Assembly (NCBI RefSeq): GCF_022201045.2
Contig: NC_068562.1
Span: 11,779,001-11,843,000, forward strand
Direction of reading: 5' to 3'
Length of the DNA stretch: 64,000 nt
Source of the DNA: Citrus sinensis
Taxonomy: Eukaryota; Streptophyta; Magnoliopsida; Sapindales; Rutaceae
Within the stretch, counting starts at the first letter, position 1. Every line of letters starts with the position of its first letter. This document shows positions 1 through 11,303 of the stretch, piece after piece. The position numbers and the translations under genes are program-made. The notes below the pieces were generated by a model. That model ran no database searches, had not been told where the DNA came from, and saw only the letters and a list, made by a program, of their open reading frames with translations.

Positions 1-218
1 TTTCTTAATCCTGCTTACGCCTCTAATAAATTAATTGATGTTTGTCACTAATTACCTTACTAATTAAATTAATTACAAATTGCAGCTTGAAAATTTTACA
101 AGTTTGGGAACTCTGCCAAAATATTTGTAGTAACATTGCAAGATCGCTTAACATGTTGAACATCAAAATCTTTATAGTTATAGAGCACTCCAAAATTCTA
201 TTTCGATTATTTATGATG

Positions 219-289
<71 letters not shown>

Positions 290-2837
290 GCACACACATC
301 ATGATTTTTTGAACCGATAAGCAAATTTCATGAAGAAAAAAAATTAATGTATTTTAGCATTGGATAATGCTAAAGAAATAATCTCATATTGATTGAAAAT
401 AACCAGTTCCATAAACTGAATATATAAGCTTTGAGTAACTCTTAACTCACAAGCTAATTTTTAATTATGAGTCCCTCCATGGATTTTGGTGTTAAGTTGG
501 GTTGCACAAATGGTTAAAGAATTGATAAGACCTAAAGACTTGATTGTTTATCACCAATCATCTTTCTCTATGGACTTGTAAGAATATAATATTTGTTTAA
601 TTTTTTTAATGCTTTTCATATAATAGGATAGTTATTAGCAAAATTACTATTTATATAACAAAAAGGAATATTGAGGAAATAGGTAAAAAAACGCATGAGT
701 GTGGTCGTTAATGAATTTTTTATAATTAATGAGAGATTTAAAATGAAAAGGTAGAAACATCTTTCTATTTTAATTAGAAGATAGAAGAGAGGATAAAGTT
801 TAAATTAATTTTTTAACCCCTACTTTTCCTAAGACTTTGAACTCAGGACAAATGTGTTAGAGGGGGACAAAACATCGTTCTATTTGTATTGCATAATTTT
901 TGGGAAACAAAAATCCTACTATTTCATTGAATAGAAATAAACAATGCAAACACAACACTTGCCCCTCCAGTGACTTGGTGGTATGGTGTCAGCTTGTTCA
1001 ACAACCATTCCATCAGGTCCGTCCTTCGAGTGGGGCAAGTATGCAACAGTTGCAGCAAATAGCAAGGTGATCCTGAATTTTATAAAAAGAGGTATTCTAA
1101 AATACCTCTCTTTTATTAGATACATATTCGTACTGTTTTTTTTTTTTTTTTGGTTCACTTCTTCAGAAAGCGTAAACACACACTAAGGCTCGTTTAACAT
1201 CGTGGTATTGTTCTAAGTCACGACGGTGTGAAATAAAAGATAAAATGAAATTTTATAGTGTTTGATATTTAATAATTTTGAAATAAAAATAATAAAAATG
1301 GTGAATATGTCTCATTATTGATGTCAAAATCTTCTATAGGATCTCACCCTAAATGAGATACGTATTATTGAGTTTTTACAAGATGAGAAAAAAAAAAAAA
1401 TCTCAAATTCTTAATGAAGGTGAGATTACATTCCCCACCCAACCTCACCCCAATATATGTAAAACATGTATTTTCTTCATTATTTATTCGTATATTTTAC
1501 CTATGTATATGATTTAGGATATTGTTCCAAAATTTTGGAGATGTTATTCTATTTCTAATAACTTAAATACTTTTACAAATGTTACTGATGGTTTTATTTA
1601 AATCATTGTAATTTTTGTTTCATATATATATATATATATATATATAAATAAGAGAATACGTTGATATGGAAAAATTGAACAACTAAATTTGTTAAGGAAT
1701 GAAATATAGAAAGTTCTAAATGAGGTGAGAATGGAGGTGACCTCCTCACTCCATCATCATTCAAACAATGAAATAAAATCACTTCAACTTCCAAAATAAT
1801 TTTTGCCAGTACTTATTAAGTACTTTACAACTATTAAACAACCAATGGTAGAACTGCATAGAAATTTAGGAAAAGAAATCTAGAAAAATAAAAGATTGAA
1901 TGGTAATTTTGTTTATTCCTACATGCATTTACATTTGAATCCTTCATATTTTTTTGTTGTTGTCATCTTTATTAAGATAAAAAATTTGAATTTTTTTATT
2001 ATTCTCTTTCATTGTTTTCATATTTTGAGACAAACACTCAAATATACTTTCACATTTTTATTTTCAAACAATGTTTAGAAAATAAGCAACCAAATGCGTT
2101 TAAAATTCAACAAAGACACCCTTCGGGAAAAATATTACCTGATGCTCCCTACATCTTTACATAAATAAAAATTCGTTAAAAATGCAGTGAAAAAGGATAA
2201 AAATTGCATATTAATTAATCAAATTCTCATCAACCGAAATTGACTTAATAAGTTTTAGGTCAGATCAGAATGTAGCATGTGGGCTCCTTGCTAGCTTGGT
2301 TACGTTACAACCAAAGAGTTATGAATTGATTAGGCTCTCAGTTTTGATACTCTTAACATTGGCGAAGACTTCGGCTCTTTGCATTTAACTTGAGCTGATC
2401 CAATTGATTGACTGATGGTGATATTGATAGTTCTTAGCAGATTTTGTTACTATTTATTTATTTTTTCTCTTTCCCTGTGTCAGTGGCAATTCATGGCTGC
2501 AATATTAGAGACAGATGAATGGAAAAGGTGAGACATGCAGTATCTGGCCATTAAAGCTGAATCTTAAAAGAGATATCAAAATCAGAGCTACCAACTTTTC
2601 CCCTTGACTCGAATTAATTTTCCATTAACTCAAAAGTAGAAGCAACCAAAGCTTTACTAATTAAGAAAATTCCACAAAAAAAAAAGAATAAAAATAAATT
2701 AACTCTACATTAAAGGCAGCGGCAACAACCCCTTGATCAGATTATTCATTCTTCTTCTACTTCTCCTTCATCTGCAGCAAGTACGTGAGCTTTGCCTGGC
2801 TTTTAGCAAAAACCCTAGAACAAAGTGGAATCCAGAG
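1..2837. other. AT-rich intergenic DNA, no gene seen
   Basis: I see no supported coding region here. The stretch is very AT-rich, with homopolymer runs and a (TA) microsatellite. A T15 run lies at about 1137-1151, next to a short hairpin (AGAGGTATT...AATACCTCT). A short (TA)n lies at about 1621-1646. The rightmost part, up to position 2903, is probably the 3' UTR and flank of the minus-strand AHP6-type gene. Confidence 0.6.
227..286. repeat. (TA)30 microsatellite
   Basis: This is an uninterrupted TA dinucleotide run of about 60 bp. The open frames that cross it on both strands, encoding runs of Tyr-Ile, are products of the repeat. Confidence 0.97.
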
Positions 2838-2861
2838 AGCTAGCTAGCTAGCTAGCTAGCT
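2838..2861. repeat. (AGCT)6 self-complementary tandem repeat
   Basis: There are six perfect copies of the palindromic tetramer AGCT. They lie about 40 bp past the stop codon of the minus-strand AHP6-type gene and so probably sit in its 3' UTR. The run can pair with itself in RNA. Confidence 0.9.
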
Positions 2862-2903
2862 CAGCGAGCAGCCAGAGTTATGTCTTTGTTATATTAATTT
2901 GTT

Positions 2904-4145
2904 CTACATGTGCATTGGATATCGAACTCCAGCTGCCAGTTCTCTCTGTTGCTCTATCTGTTCCATAAAGTAACAATCACAAAACGATTTAGCACTGTAG
3001 TTAATTTTAAATACAGCTTATTCTACTATATACCCACGAGATAAACATATAAAAAGGTTATTCTTGGTATTTTACTTGGAAAAGTTCATGGAATTTGTTG
3101 TTGAGGTAGCAGTACTCATGTTCTAGCAGCTCTAAAGCTCTCAAGCACCTGAAAATATATAGCAACCAAACAATACGCCGTTAACAAAGCCTACAAATGC
3201 GAGTTGAGGGTTGATCGATTCAATTCATTCTGAGTTCAGATATTGTGGTAACTTTTTATTCAAAAATATTCAAGATTTTGATATAAAAAGATTATTTTCT
3301 TTGTCCGAATGTGAAAGCTCGAGAAAAGAGAAGAAAAGGGCGAGGGAAAAAAAATAGTAATAATACCCAGCACGGTTATTCTGTTCAGAAGCGGCTCGAA
3401 AGGCAACGCAAACGTTGCTGACTCGTTTGGCACCAATGCTTGAGCTGCTACCCATCATCTGATTCAAATGGATTCCCAATTTCTTGTAATCTGAAAACTC
3501 TTTATCCATCCTGTCCCATCACACCCCCACATTTATTTTTCATTTAATAATATTAACTGCATTTTACTACTACTCAAAATTCAAATGAATTGAGAGGGAG
3601 AGAGACAATGGTGGTTTGTAGATTAAATATCAAAGGAAGAATGTTTTCTTTTATTGGCACATTATCCAGATTGCACCATTACAAAATTATCCAGGAGGTA
3701 CCGAAGAATTTCTGATAATATGTTTGTTTCATTTAGCAGACTGAAAGAGCATAATGTTTAATAAGGATAAATTGTAACATGAAATGAAAATTGACTCGAG
3801 TAAAAAGCTTAGTTATGAGCAAAACTGGAGGAGGAGATTACAGTAGCGATCTGAGATTCCTCAAAAGCTTCTCTGATTCATGGAAGTAAATGTTGACAAC
3901 TTCAGAAACAAAGTTAGGGGAGCTCTCATCTTGAAGTTGCTGCAGTTGCAAGAACTGCTCATCCAACACTCCCTACATTTGATGATCATTTGCAGCAGTA
4001 GACTTTCAGCAGCAGCAACCAAAACAACAAAACAAAGAAAGCAAAAATCAAGATTACGCACGATGATCAGAATTACCTGGTGGAAGAGTAAAGCGAGCAA
4101 ACGGTTCATATCGGCTCGCAACCGATCCGGATCCAAGCCAAGCAT
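2904..4145 (-). CDS. AHP6: Pseudo histidine-containing phosphotransfer protein, AHP6 type
   Basis: Five exons, read 5' to 3' on the minus strand: 4145-4077, 3972-3842, 3510-3367, 3148-3076, 2957-2904. All introns are GT-AG, phases agree, and the product is 156 aa. The ATG at 4145 gives an N-terminus starting MLGLDPDRL. Exon 2 carries the family motif QFLQLQQLQDE. Exon 3 carries the HPt helix with GSSSSIGA. The histidine that accepts phosphate in ordinary HPt proteins is Asn83 here (sequence HLNQMMGSSSS). In Arabidopsis, AHP6 has the same Asn and acts as a negative regulator of cytokinin phosphorelay by competing with true HPt proteins in cytoplasm and nucleus. Length and exon pattern match that family. 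The next syntenic neighbour, a PV42-type gene, lies about 33 kb away, separated by the retrotransposon and three other genes. Identification is from remembered family motifs. Confidence 0.92.
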
Positions 4146-5075
4146 CCACAAAGGAAGACCCGTTTTGTCTAATTCTTCAAAACTTGGCTATTAATTTGTT
4201 TATAGATTTTGCTTTTCACTTAACTTGTTTCAGGGTTTAGGGTTTTGTGTCTTGCTCTTCTTTTTACCTTTTTTTTTCTCTAGCGGGAGAAACAACCTTG
4301 AGTAACTACTATTTAAAGGATGCCGGTGCCTTCGTAGTCTGTATTCCTTTAACACACTTAACAATTTAAAAATGTCGATGCCAGTGAATTGCTGCACATT
4401 TAAAAGGACATTCATCTTTCCATCCCTTAGCGCGTGAAGGAAAACAGCAAAAATTTACTCGGGTTTATACTCAAAATGGGGTTAAGAGTTTTTCGAAAAG
4501 AAACATTGAGTGTGACTCGTTTTAAATTCTTTTCAAAAATAGTATCGATTATCTTAATTAAATATTAAAAAGTATGTTCTTTTAAGTTCGAGAATAGAAA
4601 CATAATTTGCGTTTGGTCGCATTTGTTATAAAAACAATCAACGACACATTTTAAATTCTTTTCAAAAATCATATCAATTATGTAAATACAACATTAAAAA
4701 TATGTTTTTTTTATCACCAAGAATAGGAACCTAATAAAAAATTCACCACCATATCAACTAAAAGATTTTAAAATAAAATTTAATTGTATCCAAAAGTAGA
4801 CTTGTAGTACTTCTTATTTAATTTGTATGTCATATTTTACGTCATTCTTAATCATAATAAGAATCTATGAGTTCAATATTTATAAATTTTAAATAAATCA
4901 TAATTATCATTAAATAAGTTGAAATAATTTTTACCCTTATAAAATAAAACGACTAAATTCCAAGTACGATAGAGTTCGAGAGAATATCTATTTATACATT
5001 ATTTATGAAAGATGAGATATAAAAACAAGGCCGGGTGATTTTGGTCAAACTTATGATAATGATAGAAACAAACTA
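4146..5075. other. Intergenic; probable AHP6 promoter, otherwise nothing seen
   Basis: This is the upstream flank of the AHP6-type gene. A minus-strand TATA-like CTATAAAC lies at about 4199-4206, some 55 bp before the start codon. The rest is AT-rich DNA without recognisable genes. Confidence 0.45.
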
Positions 5076-5216
5076 GGATCCAGCTATGGTGCCACAGTTG
5101 TATGGTACCACAGCTGGATCCAACCATTAAATCTAACTCTTGTGACAACTGTGGGCTAGATTCAATGGTTGGATCCATCTGTGGTACCATACAACAGTGG
5201 TACCACAGATTTGTCC
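5076..5216. repeat. Imperfect inverted repeat (foldback / MITE-like)
   Basis: Two arms of about 62 bp, at 5076-5138 and 5153-5216, are reverse complements with roughly 85% identity by eye. They share blocks such as GTTGTATGGTACCACAG and TGGATCCAACCATT. The loop is about 15 bp. The arms contain repeated GGTACC and GGATCC sites. The whole could fold into one long hairpin and resembles a foldback MITE or a hairpin small-RNA precursor. No clear target duplication was found. Confidence 0.65.
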
Positions 5217-5438
5217 AACAAACTAATTTTGAACTAAAAACAACAGAGGGTTCTTTGGTCATTACATAGCGATTCGACCACACATGCCAAATGTGAGAGT
5301 GGGTAAAGGTTTGAATATTTTAGATTAAAAGGAATCAGGGCGTGCAAAGTGGGCCCAAATCGAGGTGAATGTGGGGTATCAACCAGACCAGCCCACAATA
5401 ACAGTAGAAGGGTAATAAAAGAACAGTAAGCGAGGGGG

Positions 5439-5577
5439 CTGGTGAGTGGTGACTTACTGTCCCCGTAACCGGTCACCTCGCGTGCAGTCTGCTGTGACAG
5501 GCCGGTGCGGCGTTTGACGCTCACTCCCCCTCGACAGCAGCCTGCAGCCGGTAACTTGTCAGTTACCTCACCAGTCA
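5439..5577. repeat. GC-rich palindromic element, MITE-like
   Basis: This is a GC-rich island in AT-rich DNA whose ends are partly reverse complementary (CTGGTGAG... and ...CTCACCAG). Internal arms also match: GTAACCGG with TGCAGTCTGCTGT on the left, against ACAGCAGCCTGCAGCCGGTAAC on the right read in reverse. The pairing is imperfect. The size of about 140 bp suggests a MITE. No target duplication is evident. Confidence 0.5.
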
Positions 5578-8052
5578 CAACTTCTAAAAAAGTTAAAAAA
5601 ACAAAAATTCAAAACAAATTGTACTGCCCGCATTTTTTTAACCTTTTAAAAACGATTAAATTTCTATCTTGTCTTACATGCTGACTGAACTAAACAGTTT
5701 CACCCTCTTGCACCTGCTGCTGCTTCTGCTGTACCTCCTTTATTTTATTTTATTTTTTCCTCCCATTCGCTTAACTTTTTCTCTGACTTTCTCTCTCTCT
5801 TTCTCGGGAAAATTGCTTGGGTTATTGAAAGTATGGGGGAGAGAAAAGGGAAAAGAAAGTAAGAAAATGGGAGGAAGCGCCCGTTAAACAAGGCTAGCAT
5901 CGAGTGCCAGGTGGGGTGGGGTGACAAGGTGGGACACGTGGCGAAATGGGTGATGCTTGATGATGGTGGGGTGAAGGTATCATGATGTGGGTGGCAGAAG
6001 GGTGGAGTTTTTAGGGCATGACGGTGATCGTGATAATAAGACTTCTTCTCAAAAGAGGTTTTTGACGGTAACTTGGACTCTTATAGTACAGTCATTATTT
6101 GAAGCACAAAAATATAGGTGTCAAATGAGTCCACCGAGTCTCTTTTTCACTTTTGTATTATGGAACCATGATAATCAATTAAGGTCTGCTATTCTGGGTG
6201 AATTTTTTTATTTATTTTTGGATAAGCTGGATAAATGATTTTAGCTACAAGTGAGACGCCTAAAATTATTCATTTCTAATTAGATTAGTAAGTTTATAAT
6301 ATAATCAACAATTTTATTCTCATTATTAATAATAATTAAGTTAGAATCTACATTAATAATGAAGCGTTACCCAATACTGTTTTGATGGAGATAAAGATAT
6401 ATTTCAGCGATTGAATTCAAAATAACTTCACATTTGATTTGAACATGCAACCAACTTGTATTCTGCATTTTTTTTCTGACAATTCAAGGGATTGTTTTTT
6501 AAATTGACATCGATTGTATGTTTGTATTTAGTGTTAAAAAGAAAAATCAAATAATTAATAATTGTAAACTATATTACATTAATTTAAAATATTTTTTCAC
6601 CTTATAGTTTATAAGTATATATCCTTCTCCAGCCATTTAATCTCACAAAGCAAGAATAACAAGAAACTGTGAAGCATGCAGGAAGGAAGCCAAATGACAC
6701 ATGCATTTTTTATTATTATTTTAATGGAACTTGTGCATTATATCATTTTGAAATTTTACTTTAAAACCATACAAAGCCTGCTCTCAACTTACTCAACTGT
6801 AAGTTGAGGATGATGGGTATAGGGTTTGTTTAATTTATAAACTGAGAGGCATGTTAATTTGTTTATGGAATCCTCGATATGCTCACTCCGAAAGAGAATG
6901 CTTTATATTGACGTAAGCAACCTGAAAAATTTTATTTATCCATTTAATGTTTTTTAAATTTTGATTTTATGTAAAAAAAAAATAATATGGCATTCAAAAA
7001 TTATTCAAATAACTTGGTTGAATGTAAGATAAATTGTTTCGATAATTTGAGGGGTTTTTAATTATTATATTACAATCTATTCACATTACATTCAACAATT
7101 TATTAATAATTGAATTTATAAAATTACAATATAGCTCGAAAGTCTATTGCAGACAGAATTTTTTCTACGGTTGCAAGTATTTTGAGTGTTTCTTATGTAA
7201 AACATAGAAACTCAATTTTTGATTACTCGCTAAATTATATTTGTCTCAGAAAATCTAAAAGGTCTCTTTCTTTTTTAAAAAAAATATGAAAAATAATAGA
7301 TGAAGCATGCTTTGGATTGACGTAATTGAGCACGCAGATTATTGAGTAATGAACCCAAAAATATTTTGTTTATGGGAGGCACCTTTTAGGCGATTGTACC
7401 CATATAAAAAGTGCTTAATTGTATATGAAACTCAAGGCTTCTTAACCATGCTTTTCCGGCCCCCGTGGTTATTATTTACTGTGGCTATTATTTATTATTC
7501 ATTGAAAACAAACCATTCTTTTCTGTCCCTTTTAATATTAATTTTCTTTGTCTTTTCTTGCTTGGAAATTCCAAATGTTGGGGAAGAGCTCTCTCCTTCT
7601 ACATGCCCCTAAAGTTGCAATAATTAATGTCACATTATGTTTTAGTGATTATTAATTTTCAATTCACTGAATTTAAAAGGTTGATTTGAGGTCATTAGGG
7701 AATGGGTTTATGTTACCCGACAATGAAAGAGGGGAGGACTCATTGCTCGAGATAGTGACATTTTCTACTGCTACTCATAGACATCATTGGCCAATTATAC
7801 TGCTCTTGATCAATTGCCTAATTTGGAAATTAATTGCTGATTGACGAAATTCAAATTTTGACGATCGTGTCATCATGCAACATTTATACGACCGATGTAT
7901 TGATATCATACGAAGATATATGGAATTATTGAAATGTTTAGTGCTTCTTAAAATGATGGGAAGTCTATAACATTGTTCTTTACACAAGAATTAAGCTGGT
8001 GGTTTTCTTCACATAATCAGTTGCTCATAAAATTTAATATGAGATCGAAATT
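5578..8052. other. AT-rich intergenic DNA, no gene seen
   Basis: I find no coding region with exon structure or a family motif. A purine-rich, G-rich patch at about 5880-6000 holds a G-box-like ACACGTGGC near 5934. The remainder is low-complexity AT-rich sequence. Confidence 0.5.
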
Positions 8053-8356
8053 CTTCCATTATTGTGAATGTTAAGATACATTTTTGGTTCAGAAAATGAA
8101 ATTTCTCTGAAAATCATGCTTTGGTTCTAATCACGATGTGTTATTGTCAATGTGCACTGCCCAATACTAAGCGACTTTGAGACCTTGCAGCCATTTGAAG
8201 ACAATTGAGGCCTAAAAGTGTGTATCTTGTACAATGAGAGTGAGGATGCGTGATTACTTTTCGTACACAACTGTGGATTTGACTTGCTAATTGTTGGGGC
8301 TGGGGTTGAGGGAGTTTTGAATTACTTAGATTAGAACATCTTCCATTATTGTGAAT
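8053..8356. repeat. 270-bp segment between 17-bp direct repeats
   Basis: CTTCCATTATTGTGAAT occurs at 8053-8069 and again at 8340-8356. The repeats bound about 270 bp that look less AT-rich than the surroundings. A perfect 17-bp pair could be the target duplication of a retroposed insert, but neither end has a poly(A) or poly(T) tail, so the nature of the insert is open. Confidence 0.4.
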
Positions 8357-8452
8357 TAACAATATTATGAGGTAACTTAAATAATAGGCTACATTTACTT
8401 TCAAATATCATTAAAAAAAAAAAGAGTTCTGCTATTTGAACTAACGGACGAC

Positions 8453-9349
8453 AAAGGACGAAAGAAACGGCAGCGCCCACTGCCGTTTCCGTGGATCCCT
8501 TTGTCTGCTGCTTTAATCCTTTGTCTGTTGCTTTTTTTCATTTAAAAAATAAAATAATCAAAAGAAAATATTAAAATAATGAAAAAAAAACCAAAAGTAA
8601 CGAAAATGAGATGACAAAATAAAAAAGTTGACAAAAAATTAAAATCGCCATTATCACTCAAACCCGACGAAGAAGCCAAACCAGACAAACTCAGCTCGAT
8701 CTGCATTTGTATTAACAAAAGAAAACTGAAGTAAAACCAGGGGCCACAATCAGTTTAAAAAATTAAATTAAACATGGCACGTGAGTGAATATAGCATTTA
8801 ACAATAGCAGCACTTTTTTACAATCAATTTTTCTTCTTGTCCTCTCTCTCTCCATCTCTCACCTCTCGTTTAACATGAGCCATCTGCATTTAACAAGGAA
8901 AAATCAGTTCCCTGTCCTCTCTATCTCTCTGCATCTCACTTATCACACAGGTAATTTCTGCATTTCCAACCGCTCGATTTCAGCAACCAAAAAAAAGGAA
9001 GAAATTTGACGGTAACGAAGCAAATGGCTGCAAATGATGGGGATGAAGTTGCAAATCAAAAGAAAAAAAAAGAAAAAAGAAGCGGCTGGGCGAGAACAAG
9101 AAGCAGGGATTAACGAAGTGCTACCGTTTCCAAACGAGGAAAATGAGTGGAGGGGGATTAAACTAAGGAAAATGAGTGGCTGGGGAGGGAGGAGATAACG
9201 TATAAGTAAAAGATAAAAGGAAAAAATTTGACCTGTTTTCTATTTCTAAATTATCTATTTTATTATTTATTGTGAGTCCACGCAAAACTAAAAGAAGACT
9301 GAGGAAACGCGTGAAACGGCAAGCTCACGCTGCGTTTCTGTCGTCCTTT
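8453..9349. mobile_element. Non-autonomous DNA element with hairpin-bearing inverted ends
   Basis: The left end (from 8453, AAAGGACGAAAGAAACGGC) and the right end (reading inward from 9349, AAAGGACGACAGAAACGC) match as inverted repeats of about 40 bp, down to a shared GCCGTTTC. Each end also contains its own palindrome. The left one has perfect 10-bp arms GAAACGGCAG and CTGCCGTTTC at 8464-8489. The right one has AAAAGAAGACT and AGTCTTCTTTT at 9291-9360, enclosing GAAACGC and GCGTTTC. The 0.9-kb interior has no credible protein. This looks like a foldback or MITE-type transposon. Superfamily and target duplication are unresolved. Confidence 0.6.
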
Positions 9350-9439
9350 AGTCTTCTTTTAATTTGATTATCATTTTCTATAAAAAAAACATAGCTGCAC
9401 AGGGAGACACATATCTTCCATGTAGAAATTAAAGTTTGG

Positions 9440-9720
9440 AGGATTACCCTGGTCCCTACGAAAGGATATTTAAATATGATCATTTGTTCTGGTGTCAAAA
9501 CTAGTTGGGCCTAGTCTAACTATCCGAGCTTGGAGCTTGGATGATCAGGTCGTACAAAGCGATGCGGTTGGGAGTCAACAACTGTAATGGATTTGGCCCA
9601 GTTTTTGTTAAAAGGGATCGTTCATGTACCAGCGGATAGAACCTGGTGGTGACGAGACCAACTATAAATAAGTGAGGCTATTGGCAGCCCTCATTATCCT
9701 TATAAAACTCCATTTCAAAT
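9440..9720 (+). mobile_element. Possible degraded LTR fragment
   Basis: The stretch has promoter-like ACTATAAATAAG at about 9661 followed by CCTTATAAAACTCC, and higher GC than its flanks, in the manner of retrotransposon LTR U3/R sequence. No partner LTR, primer site or coding domain was found. This is a weak call based on composition and layout only. Confidence 0.2.
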
Positions 9721-11106
9721 AAAATTACTGTTAAAAATAAATAAGAATTAAATACACGTATATATATATTATCCAACAAATTACTTACATTCACAATCAA
9801 TCCTTTTTTTTATTTATAATTTTATACATATTACTTCTTATCTAACTCAAATAAATTATAAAGATTTAGAATAATCAATTATTCTTTTCATACTTGTTAT
9901 TGATGAAGTATTTTTGCACTTAAGGTTGCTTTCAAATTATAATTTAAAATATGTGTAATTTAAGCCACTAATTAACATAAAAAAATTCATCACCTAGAAA
10001 AAATTTTGATTTGTGTATACGGTTATAATAAGATTGCAAAAGAAATTAAAAAAATAGCACATTGCTACTTTAAGTTTTAACAATAAAAAAAATTAAATGA
10101 AAAATTAGAGGTGTATTAAAAAAAAGGGCATTTTTTAAAATAAAATAAATATTACTGAAAAAGGGGTTTTCATGAGGAACTTAAAGGAGCGCCAATAGTT
10201 CTATTCATTACAAATTATCATATCTTAAGCACCCACAACTTTGCATCAATTGCTGAGAATCGTGATATTTAACCCCCTCCAATTTTTTCACTAGCCCCTA
10301 ATATTTAATGAACGCCACTTATTTTTAAAATTATCCTTTAATTAAAAAATAAAAATAACTTCATAAACCCTAACCACCTTTTACCATCATTGTCACCTCT
10401 AGCCACCATTCTTTAACATTCATTCCAATCTAAGCCGCTTTATTGCCCGTCCATTTTCATTATTTATCATTCATTCCAATTATTTATAATTTCTTAATTC
10501 TTATCGTGAAATTATTTTTTGCTTCATTTGATATTATTTTGATACATCATATCAATCTCGCTAAAATCAGTTAAAAAACTTAGGGGTTTGGTCGGAGGCT
10601 GTTGGGGAATTTGATTGTAAGGTCAATCATCAATTAAGGGCTAGTGGCGTCAATGGCTTGTGGTGATGACATTGGCGGTAGAAGGTGCTTGGGTGTCTCG
10701 AATTTTATTTGTTTTTTTAATTATTTTTTTATTGCCTGGCAAGGATAATTGAGAAAATAAGTGAAATTAATTGAAAAAATAGAACTGAATAGGGAAATTG
10801 AGGGAAAATATCACTACTCATTGCTAAACAAATATGGAGAAATATCACATCAATATTCCTGTTAAATGTGCATTAACATTGGTACAGCTATGAACAGCTA
10901 GGTTTCTGTTCTTCTAAGTTCAAGCTATTTTGCTTCCAAGTTAAGGCTTTTAGCCTTTTACCCACTACATAGAGCTTTGGGTTAGATTAGACTTCCTGAT
11001 AGCCATTATATAATAAGGACGACATATTTTTGCATTATTAATTTACAAACTTTTTGTCGCATTTGTCTAGTTTTGCAATTCACATCTCAGCCGAGCATAA
11101 GTCCAT
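9721..11106. other. AT-rich intergenic DNA, no gene seen
   Basis: I find no supported coding, RNA or repeat feature here apart from short homopolymer runs. Confidence 0.5.
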
Positions 11107-11156
11107 AAATGCGACTAGTTTCCGGGAAAGTAAATGCGACTAGTTTCCGGGAAAGT
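11107..11156. repeat. Two perfect 25-bp tandem copies
   Basis: A unit beginning AAATGCGACTAGTTTCCGGG is present twice head to tail without a mismatch. Each copy holds the short palindrome TTTCCGGGAAA. It lies about 150 bp before the retrotransposon. Confidence 0.9.
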
Positions 11157-11303
11157 GTATGCGAGAAAAAGAATTTGTGAGTTGTGACTAACAACCAAAA
11201 TTTGTGACGATTGCACCATATTGGTTATACATAATCTCGTATGTATGGTTTACTTACATTGCCATCTAGGCATAGAGTCATTGAATCATGTTCCTTAGAA
11301 TGA

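Noticed and set aside
23-295. 90- and 81-codon frames on opposite strands
   Set aside because: Both are mostly Tyr-Ile repeats from the (TA)30 microsatellite.
961-1151. SINE candidate with A-box-like TGGTGGTATGG and a T15 run
   Set aside because: The homopolymer is T on the same strand as the boxes, and no target duplication could be matched.
3880-4194. 104-codon plus-strand frame
   Set aside because: It runs antisense across exons 1 and 2 of the AHP6-type gene, whose exon structure and motifs are clear on the minus strand.
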